From: Thelephora terrestris
Taxonomy: Eukaryota; Basidiomycota; Agaricomycetes; Thelephorales; Thelephoraceae
Length of the DNA: 64,000 nt
Assembly (NCBI GenBank): GCA_015956445.1
Contig: WIUZ02000005.1
Location: 1,984,001-2,048,000, forward strand
Direction: 5' to 3'
Part shown: positions 55,536-64,000 of the stretch, in pieces
Layout of the letters: every line of letters starts with the position of its first letter
Numbering within the stretch: position 1 is the first letter of the stretch
Translations under genes and position numbers: made by a program
Notes under the pieces: generated by a model
Told to the model about the DNA's origin: nothing
What the model saw: only the letters and a program-made list of their open reading frames with translations
Database searches by the model: none

Positions 55536-57799
55536 AGACTACACTCTGTGAGTGATGAGTCGGGCTGCCATTCTTTTGCTACAGTACTTCATCTCCAATG
55601 ACACCAGACAGACCTAACATGCTTCCTATTGCGGAGAAAGTCGCCTCATGAGCCTCTCAAAGTTCTCGAGATCATGTGATTTTTCCATGATTTGATTCCT
55701 GCGGACACCGAGCCCCGCTTCAGGGTTGAGACAAACAGAGTACCTGCTGGTTTCATGCACACCAACGCCATCAAAGTCGACGAGGAGGATGCGACCATCC
55801 GACAGGTACATTACGTTCTGTTCCCGAAGGTCACCGAAGACAAATTCCTTTGCGTGGAGTAAATCGAGAGCCTTGGAAATATGCGGGCGGACCGCGTCTG
55901 CGTTAGGGCGGGGTGGTAGAATATCGGCAAGGGCCATGCCGTCAGAAGGGGATATGTATTGCATGACGACCATGAACATGTCACCGATGACACGTACGCA
56001 TGCATGGAGGGTCGGAGTAAGGGGGGGAGTTTGTGAGGCAAGGAGGCGATGTGCACCTTCATTGTACTTTGTCGCGAACTTGACCAAAACGACCGTGGCC
56101 TCGGAGTCATCCCCGGCTCGCATCGTCGCGAGATACATCGGATGTCGCTTGTCTTCATCGTTGAGGTCACCCTGGTTGATCGGGTTACCATGGCGGTCCA
56201 ATTTGGAGAAGAACTCAAGGTGGAGTTCTTCCATCCTCTCCGTTCCATTGGGCACAGACGGATCGGCCGTGGGATTCGGCCATAATACTCTGGCTGGTGG
56301 GACGCCCTCGAGGTGCTGGTACAGCTCGCGAAGCTGCGTTATGCATTGCTTCACAGCCATGAACAGACACGCAACGCGGGAGACATCGTCCGCAAAGTGG
56401 GTCGACAAACGGAGAGTCATAGTGAACAATTCGTTGGCGTAGACGGAGTCGGTAAAAATGGCAGTCGACACGACTAGACGATCTCCCGCGATGGCAAGCA
56501 GGATGACTGGGAAATTTGACCGGCCCAAGGACTGTTGGTACTGTTTGACGTGTCTTAGCGGAGTAGAATGAAGACAGGGTGGGGAGGTGGTACCTTCTTC
56601 TCTCTGATAAATTTCTTGTACACAACCAAACTCTGGAGAAACGGGTCACCGCCTAGGCCCTGCTCGTTCTTGATTTCTGCGATGAGACAAGCGAAGCCCT
56701 CTTCGGACCAAACCACGCCCGGCTTGGCCGATCGACTGTTGGTGGGCTGTTGCCAATCGCTCTCGCTCCCGAGAAGATTTTCCAGGATGGAGTGGAGTTC
56801 TGATTCTCTGGTAATCTCAGCATCGAAAAATTTAGCGGCCGTCTCGACGAAGTTAATCGCGTGCGCTAAAGTTGTTTCATCTGGAATCAACCGTTCAGGG
56901 TGATCGATCTCGTACTTCAAGAGGGCCAGTTCCTTGTTGAAGAGAGCCGCGTGGGGTCCAAAGCGGTCGTGTCGTCCATAGTATAGTCCACCGGCATCTA
57001 GTACAGTGCTCTCAATTGCAGCGAAGGACATGACACTGTCAGATGGCGAACGGGTTGAACCTGCGGCTCTGGATGATTTTGCTCGTGCTGCAGGAGATGA
57101 ACATATGCAGGGGCATGAGACGAAGAGGACGCTAACCTTTCATATGCCGCAAGTTACCATACGGGTCTCCCAGGGCATCCACTTGTTCTATGACTGAATG
57201 ATGACCCGTTAGTCTAATCGCTGGGGTGGGCACCAACGGGCGGACACTTGCTTTCATTGGTAACGACCACAATGTCGATCCATTCGCGTGGCTGAGCGCC
57301 TCCAGGAAACAAGGTTCCCACTGGAGTATAATCCACAAGTTGAGCATCCACTTGTCTTTTCCCGATCCATTCATATATCTCTCGCAAGGAGTAACGATCA
57401 AGGGCGAAGTTTGAAACCTGCATAACGTCGGTGAGGGTAAAGGCTGGGGCGCGGATGAACGCCTTACCTTGTAGAATGAGGTAGTCTCCAAATCATCAGC
57501 GCACTTTGGGTGGGCCTTCTGGAGCCGCTCACGGACGAGGTCAAGAGAATCCTCGGGTTTTAATGTGAGCCCCCTGAGCTGTTTTATGCTTTCGACGGAG
57601 GGATGGGGAAATGCGACAATGTAATGATGGGACATGACAAGAGTTGATGCAGATGATCTTGGTTGTAAAGAGGTATCAACGTGATGTATATGGCTACAGT
57701 ATTTGCGCGTAGGCAGCTCGTTTTGAAAAAAAAAAAACCCCCGCTCGCTTGTTGTCGGTCACGGTCAAAACGATTTGTAATTGCATCTGCAACCTCGCC
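55536..57799 (-). repeat. Left arm of large inverted repeat (palindrome)
   Basis: Inverted copy of about 58122-60340. The central part (about 56130-57520 here, 58374-59766 there) is almost base-for-base identical. The inner ends and the distal part (end of gene and 3' flank) are clearly diverged. Confidence 0.9.
55626..57635 (-). CDS. Crinkler-like nuclease-kinase protein, copy 1, 599 aa
   Basis: Five exons (57468-57635, 57252-57417, 57137-57193, 56594-57087, 55626-56540) give one frame. The N-terminal header (YIVAFPHPSVESIKQ, YSLREIYEWIGKR, PREWIDIVVVTNE) has the layout of the ubiquitin-like domain of Crinkler (CRN) proteins. The next part has a PD-(D/E)xK nuclease-like core (VVWSEEGFACLIAEIKNEQG, with the E-x-K pair, then DPFLQSLVVYKKFI). 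The C-terminal third is a kinase-like domain: MYLATMRAGDDSEATVVLVK, FVFGDLREQNVMYL, and ILLVDFDGVGV, ending ERLMRRLSPQ. The second intron uses a GC donor (A|GCAAGT). CRN-type fusions are known in basidiomycetes as probable intracellular conflict effectors. A role in nuclear or hyphal conflict is inferred. Confidence 0.83.
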
Positions 57800-58121
57800 T
57801 CATCTACCATGTCCACCACGCAAAGTCCCAATTATCCTCACCCGGCGTCAACACTGCCGTTTCGACTCTAAGCTTTGAATTCATTGATGCAGGCGATCAT
57901 TATGATTCGGCGTCTGTTCTTTTGCCGCCAACCGTCACCCACAGATTCAAGAGCAGCGTACAATCCATGCCTGCGCCGAGGTTACGCTTAACCGAGCTCC
58001 CGGTCGAGATCATGGAACAATACTCGGGCACCTCCCTGGGTTACGATATCATGGAGGTGGAAATGGTGCGAAGTGGACCGGTCGAGTCATATTCCCGTGA
58101 TTTCGCCCTGACTGCTCTGCT
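57800..58121. other. Unique spacer at palindrome centre, about 320 bp
   Basis: The only part between the two arms without an inverted counterpart. A plus-strand frame is open across it (57781-58164, YSGTSLGYDIMEVEMVRSGP) but has no recognised motif and runs into the arm. Flanking arm sequence probably holds the divergent promoters of copies 1 and 2. Confidence 0.5.
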
Positions 58122-60340
58122 GGCAGATGCAATTACAAATTGTTTTGACCGTGACCGACAATAAGCGAGCGGGTGGTTTTTTGTTTCAAAAACGAGCTGC
58201 CTACGCGCAAATAGCCATATATATCACGTTTTTACCTCTTTAAGTACCATCAACTCCTGTCATGTCCCGTTTTTACTGGGTCGCATTCCCCCATCCCTCC
58301 GTCGAAATCGAGGACCAGGTCACGGGGGTGGAATTAACACCTGAGAATCATCTTCACCACCTCCGTGCGTGGCTCCAGAAGGCCCACCCAAAGTGCGCTG
58401 ATGATTTGGAGACTACCTCATTCTACAAGGTAAGGCGTTCATCCGCGCCCCAGCCTTTACCCTCACCGACGTTATGCAGGTTTCAAACTTCGCCCTTGAT
58501 CGTTACTCCTTGCGAGAGATATATGAATGGATCGGGAAAAGACAAGTGGATGCTCAACTTGTGGATTATACTCCAGTGGGAACCTTGTTTCCTGGAGGCG
58601 CTCAGCCACGCGAATGGATCGACATTGTGGTCGTTACCAATGAAAGCAAGTGTCCGCCCGTTGGTGCCCACCCCAGCGATTAGACTAACGGGTCATCATT
58701 CAGTCATAGAACAAGTGGATGCCCTGGGAGACCCGTATGGTAACTTGCGGCATATGAAAGGTTAGCGTCCTCTTCGTCTCATGCCCCTGCATATGTTCAT
58801 CTCCTGCAGCACGAGCAAAATCATCCAGAGCCGCAGGTTCAACCCGTTCGCCATCTGACAGTGTCATGTCCTTCGCTGCAATTGAGAGCACTGTACTAGA
58901 TGCCGGTGGACTATACTATGGACGACACGACCGCTTTGGACCCCACGCGGCTCTCTTCAACAAGGAACTGGCCCTCTTGAAGTACGAGATCGATCACCCT
59001 GAACGGTTGATTCCAGATGAAACAACTTTAGCGCACGCGATTAACTTCGTCGAGACGGCCGCTAAATTTTTCGATGCTGAGATTACCAGAGAATCAGAAC
59101 TCCACTCCATCCTGGAAAATCTTCTCGGGAGCGAGAGCGATTGGCAACAGCCCACCAACAGTCGATCGGCCAAGCCGGGCGTGGTTTGGTCCGAAGAGGG
59201 CTTCGCTTGTCTCATCGCAGAAATCAAGAACGAGCAGGGCCTAGGCGGTGACCCGTTTCTCCAGAGTTTGGTTGTGTACAAGAAATTTATCAGAGAGAAG
59301 AAGGTACCACCTCCCCACCCTGTCTTCATTCTACTCCGCTAAGACACGTCAAACAGTACCAACAGTCCTTGGGCCGGTCAAATTTCCCAGTCATCCTGCT
59401 TGCCATCGCGGGAGATCGTCTAGTCGTGTCGACTGCCATTTTTACCGACTCCGTCTACGCCAACGAATTGTTCACTATGACTCTCCGTTTGTCGACCCAC
59501 TTTGCGGACGATGTCTCCCGCGTTGCGTGTCTGTTCATGGCTGTGAAGCAATGCATAACGCAGCTTCGCGAGCTGTACCAGCACCTCGAGGGCGTCCCAC
59601 CAGCCAGAGTATTATGGCCGAATCCCACGGCCGATCCGTCTGTGCCCAATGGAACGGAGAGGATGGAAGAACTCCACCTTGAGTTCTTCTCCAAATTGGA
59701 CCGCCATGGTAACCCGATCAACCAGGGTGACCTAAACGATGAAGACAAGCGACATCCGATGTATCTCGCGACGATACGAGCCGGGGATGACTCCGAGGCC
59801 ACGGTCGTTTTGGTCAAACTTGCGACAAAGAACAATGAAGATGCACATCGCCTCCTTGCCGGGCCAGTTCCCCTCCTTGCTCCGACCCTCCATGCCTGCG
59901 TCCGTGTCATCGGTGACATGTTCATGGTCGTCATGCAATACATATCCCCTTCTGACGGCATGGCCCTTGCCGATATTCTACCACCCCGACTTAAGGCAGA
60001 CGCGGTCGGCCCGCATATCTCAAAGGCTCTCGATTTACTCCACGCAAAGGAATTTGTCTTCGGTGACCTCCGGGAACAAAACGTGCTGTACCTGTCGGAT
60101 GGTCGCATCCTCCTCGTTGACCTCGATGGCGTTGGTGTGCATGAAACCAGCAGGTACTCTGTTTGTCTCAACCCTGAAGCGGGGCTCGGTGTCCGCAGGA
60201 ATCAAATCATGGAAAAATCACATGATCTCGCGAATTTGGAGAGGCATGGGGCGACTTTATGGGGAGGAGGAAGGAGATTGGGGTCTATTTGGTGTCATTG
60301 GAGATGAATTTCTGTGGCAAAAGAATGTCAGTTTATTATA
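58122..60340 (+). repeat. Right arm of large inverted repeat (palindrome)
   Basis: See the left arm at 55536-57799. Inner 140 bp of the arms match at roughly nine in ten positions by eye, the core matches almost perfectly, and the outer part diverges again. Confidence 0.9.
58262..60307 (+). CDS. Crinkler-like nuclease-kinase protein, copy 2, altered C-terminus
   Basis: Exons 58262-58429, 58480-58645, 58704-58760, 58810-59303 and 59357-60307. From residue 40 to the middle of the nuclease-kinase region the protein is the same as copy 1. The first 40 residues differ (FYWVAFPHPSVEIEDQVTGV against YIVAFPHPSVESIKQLRGL). In the kinase part there are substitutions: LVDLDG replaces LVDFDG, and LLAGPVPLL replaces LLASQTPPL. 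After QIMEKSHDLANLERH a two-base deletion shifts the frame, so the normal ERLMRRLSPQ end is replaced by GATLWGGGRRLGSIWCHWR. The catalytic loop FVFGDLREQNVLYL is kept. It may be functional or an early pseudogene. Confidence 0.75.
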
Positions 60341-60516
60341 CAAACCTGACCAGGCAGGGCCTCAAGTAACACGTTGTTACTTGTTTCAGAATCAGAATGA
60401 AGCTTGGTCACGTTATTGTTCACCTTGGTGGGAACGCTGCCATTGATACCACGTGACGCAGAGCTCGCCTATATATGTGGCGCTGGTCCTCCCAATCATG
60501 ACTATCAACTCCTGTC

Positions 60517-62542
60517 ATGTCCCAGTTCTACTTTTTCGCATTCCCCCATCCCTCTATCGAAAGCATCAAACAGATCAGGAGGCTTAGATTAAGCCCTGAG
60601 GATTCTCTTGACCTCGTGCGTGAGCGGCTCCAGAAGGCCCACCCAAACTGCTTTGATGATTTGGAGACTGTCACATTCTACAGGGTAAGGCATTCATCAG
60701 CGCCCCAGCCTTTACGCTCACCGAATGTTCAGCTTCCAAACTTCGCCCGCGCTCGTTACTCCTTGCGAGAGATATATGAATGGATCGGGAAAAGAGATGC
60801 GGAAGCTTCGCTCGCGGATTATGATCCGATAGCAACCTTGTTTCCTGAAGGCCCTCAGCCACCCGAATGGATAGACATTGTGGTCGTTACCCATGAAAGC
60901 AAGTGTCCGCCCGTTGGTGCCCGCCTCAGCGATTAGACTAACGGGTCATCATTCAGTCATAGAACAAGCGGATACCCTGGGAGACCCGTATGGTAACTTG
61001 CGGCATATGAAAGGTTAGCGTCCTCTTCGTCTCATGCCCCTGCATATGTTCATCTCCTGCAGCACGAGCAAAATCATCCAGAGCCGCAGGTTCAACCCGT
61101 TCGCCATCTGACAGTGTCAAGTCCTTCGCTGCGATTAAGAGCACTGTACTAGATGCCGGTGGACTATACTATGGTCGGCACGACCGCTTTGGACCCCACA
61201 CGGCTCTCTTCAACAAGGAACTGGCCCTCTTGAAGTACGAGATCGATCACCCTGAACAGTCGATTCCAGATGAAACGATTCTAGCGCACGCGATTACCTT
61301 CGTCCAGACGGCCGCCAAATTTTTCGACGGCGAGATTACCAGAGAATCACAACTCCATCCCATGATGGAAACTCTTCTCGGGAGCAAGGGCAATTGGCAA
61401 CAACCCACCAACAGTCAATCGGCCAAGCCAGACGTGGTTTGGTCCGAAGAGGGCTTCGCTTGTCTCATCGCAGAAATCAAGAACGAGCAGGGTCTAGGCG
61501 GTGACCCGTTTCTCCAGAGTTTGGTTGTGTACAAGAAATTTATCAGAGAGAAGAAGGTACCACCTCCCCACCCTGTCTTTATTCTACTCCGCTAAGACAC
61601 GTCAAACAGTACCAACAGTCCTTGGGCCGGTCAAATTTCCCAGTCATCCTGCTTGCCATCGCGGGAGATCGTCTAGTCGTGTCGACTGCCATTTTTACCG
61701 ACTCCGTCTACGCCAACGAATTGTTCACTATGACTCTCCGTTTGTCGACCCACTTTGCGGACGATGTCTCCCGCGTTGCGTGTCTGTTCATGGCTGTGAA
61801 GCAATGCATAACGCAGCTTCGCAAGCTGTACAAGAACCTCATCCTAAACGCCGAGGGCGTCCCACCAGCCAGAGTCCTATGGCCGAATCCCACGGCCGAT
61901 CCTTCTGTGCCCAATGGAACGGAGAGGATGAAAGAACTCCACCTTGAGTTCTTCTCCAAATTGGACCGCCAAGGCAAGCCGATCATCAACCAGGGTGGCC
62001 TCAACGATGAAGACAAGCAACATCCGATGTATCTCGCGACGATGCGAGCCGAGGATGACTCCGAGGCCACGGTCGTTTTGGTCAAGTTCGCGACAAAGTA
62101 CAATGAAGGTGCACATCGCCTCCTTGCCTCACAAACTCCCCCCCTTGCTCCGACCCTCCATGCATGCGTACGTGTCATCGGTGACATGTTCATGGTCGTC
62201 ATGCAATACGTATCCCCTTCTGACGGCATGGCCCTTGCCGATATTCCAGAACCCCGCCACCCTAACGCAGACGCGGTCCGTCCGCATATCTCCAAAGCTC
62301 TCGATTTACTCCATGCAAAGGAATTTGTCTTCGGTGACCTTCGGGAACAGAACGTGCTGTACCTGTCGGATGGTCGCATCCTCCTCGTCGACTTTGATGG
62401 CGTTGGTGTGCATGAAACCAGCAGGTACTCTGTTTGTCTCAACATTGAAGCGGGGCTCGGTGTCCGCAGGAATCAAATCATGGACAAATCACATGATCTC
62501 GAGAACTTTGAGAGGCTCATGAGGCGACTTTCTCCGCAATAG
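60517..62542 (+). CDS. Crinkler-like nuclease-kinase protein, copy 3, 605 aa
   Basis: Exons 60517-60684, 60733-60898, 60957-61013, 61063-61556 and 61610-62542 total 606 codons. Header: FFAFPHPSIESIKQIRRL, YSLREIYEWIGKRDAEASLA, PPEWIDIVVVTHE. Nuclease-like part: VVWSEEGFACLIAEIKNEQG. Kinase-like part: RVIGDMFMVVMQY, FVFGDLREQNVLYL, ILLVDFDGVGV, ending ERLMRRLSPQ as in copy 1. It differs from copies 1 and 2 throughout, including a short insertion (KNLILNAEG), so it is the older member. It is tandem to copy 2, with 210 bp between them, so each has its own short promoter (TATATGTGG near 60470). The GC-AG second intron is conserved. Confidence 0.83.
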
Positions 62543-62938
62543 GAAGCATGTTGGGTCTGTCTGGTGTCATTGGAGATGAAGTACTGTAGCAGAAGATGGC
62601 AGTCCGACTTATCAATTACAGAGTGTAGTGTGGTGGATTTGTAGCAGAGCAAACGGCAGCAGGCTACCACCATGTTACACGCGACGCATATGTATCTCAT
62701 AATCAAGAACTGAATGAACGCACTCCACTGTTAGTTTGGACGAAGATGCTGAAGAGGAATAAATACGAAAAAAAATCATGAGGTACAACCGGATCGGAGT
62801 TCGGAGAGGGCGAGATGTTCGGTGTGGTCGTCGGTTCCCAACCATAGAGGTGGGTGGGATTGAGAACGCACGGGGGATAGAAAAACGGTCTCGACCGTAG
62901 TAAGACAAGATTTTCTTTCAAGAATATTTCTGGCCCCG
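62543..62938. other. Intergenic between convergent genes
   Basis: Contains the 3' flank of copy 3, which is shared with copy 1 (TGTCTGGTGTCATTGGAGAT) and extends about 100 bp. No gene. Confidence 0.5.
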
Positions 62939-64000
62939 TCATATTGGAACTTCTTCAATAGTATTTTTATCCCTGACACCATGCTTCGCGGGAGTCTCCC
63001 CGCCCACCTCCCTCGAAATCTCGGGATTCACAGAGTCAGCAGAGGCTCCGTTGCCATTCGTCGAACCTCCCTGGCCGTTAAAATGAATCGAACCGGTTAT
63101 GTCCCCGATGGAAACGTCCCTGCTTGTCAATGCGGTCCGGTTGGCGACTCGTAGAGTAATGAGGAACGGAGCGATGACCTATTTGTGGCCGGGGTTAGAT
63201 CGAAATGTTCCAGGGGTTGTGGTATGTGAGGAAGGGACAGTATCAGCACGAACCTGAGTCATGGTAAGGGGTTTTAGGAAGACATCCGGCAGGAAGCTCC
63301 CGCGTACATACCACGATCCAAGGTACAGTAGAGAGTTAGCGGCGTAAAGGGCAGAAGACTCGACCAAGATGGTGACGAGGGTCGTGTACAGCCTGTCAGC
63401 CCTGACCAGGGGACCCAATGCGCCCCGGATGTCCCTACTATGTAGGATGAGTCGGATAGCAATGAGGAGTGTGAGGAGGACATTGAGGGAGAGAGAAATC
63501 GAGTAGAATGGAGTGCCGGGGTTAAAGGAGTCCCAGCTGTCAACCGGCTGCGAGACCTGGTAGATGAGTGTGATACCCATAGCTGCACCGGTGACGTTAG
63601 CAGAGTGCTGCTATAAGCTTGTGGAGTACATACCCACAGAAGCAAGATACATTAGGCATGGGATGGCGATGACCCAGTAGTTCATAGCATAGATAATAAA
63701 GCAACGATAGAGCTAGAGGAATGGTCTATGTCAAACATCCGGGTAGCTAAGTTCAAGACGGGGCTCACCAGAAGGCCATCGGCTAGCCAGACGTTCACGA
63801 GGACCAGAGTGTTTGCAACCAGAGCAACCGCCGTGCGATAGAGGACGATCTCGTACGCGACGGGCCCATCCTGATCGTAATCTCGGTCATCGATGTAGCA
63901 AATGGATTGAATGTGGAAGCCCATCCCAACGTATATTGTGGCAAACGAGAACATGGCCACAGTATGGGCTACGAGTCCCCATTTGATACTCCTCCTCGTG
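62939..64000 (-). CDS. Multi-pass membrane protein family, partial at window end
   Basis: Third member of the family at 32240-33590; its first exon(s) lie beyond 64000. Recognisable parts: MFSFATIYVGMGFHIQSICY, VNVWLADGLL, LYRCFIIYAMNYWVIAIP, SISLSLNVLLTLLIAIRLIL, LVTILVESSALYAANSLLYL, VIAPFLITLRVANRTALTS, and a hydrophilic tail ending NTIEEVPI. Introns sit at the same positions as in the complete copy. The frame appears intact in the visible part. Tail sequences of the three copies differ, as expected for cytoplasmic tails. Confidence 0.83.

Noticed and set aside
57781-58164. ORF across the palindrome spacer
   Set aside because: No motif, and it extends into the arm, where the same sequence is non-coding in the other copy.

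Overview
The window looks like nuclear DNA of an agaricomycete (mushroom-forming basidiomycete). Genes carry many short introns of about 45-75 nt. The families present (Plavaka transposase, NB-ARC/TPR and NACHT STAND proteins, HGDLK-type TKL kinases, Crinkler-like nuclease-kinases, small G-domain GTPases) are expanded in that group. No rRNA, tRNA or CRISPR was found. All exon structures were derived by hand from splice signals and frame continuity.

Left part (1-20 kb), mobile DNA. A broken Helitron Rep/PIF1 helicase (221-3703) is followed by an unknown gene apparently interrupted by LTR-like DNA (4352-6372), two unknown ORFs and a degenerate tandem repeat near 9.1 kb. A 6.6-kb Plavaka transposon (10366-16990) has an intact 934-aa transposase, a divergent 581-aa passenger gene and short terminal inverted repeats. 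It sits inside a C2H2 zinc finger of a host gene read on the minus strand. The halves of that gene lie at 9855-10365 and 16991-19777. Together they would encode a TKL-type kinase followed by a linker and three zinc fingers.

Central part (21-35.5 kb), mostly housekeeping: HSP90 with a heat-shock element, Mediator subunit MED22, a 918-aa coiled-coil membrane protein with regularly spaced QT motifs, a membrane-anchored G-domain GTPase, a multi-pass membrane protein, and a conserved protein with a likely mitochondrial presequence.

Right part (36-64 kb), an accessory island. It holds two NB-ARC/TPR genes plus a partial third copy made by a 2.2-kb segmental duplication, which is split by a 483-bp MITE. 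It also holds a Plavaka remnant, a broken aminotransferase, a NACHT gene, TMA46 with an upstream broken partial copy, and three Crinkler-like nuclease-kinase genes. Two of these three form a large palindrome with a near-identical core. Two more copies of the membrane-protein family are here, one broken and one cut by the window end. STAND NTPases, kinases and GTPases together suggest a signalling or non-self-recognition region shaped by duplication and transposition; that role is inferred.
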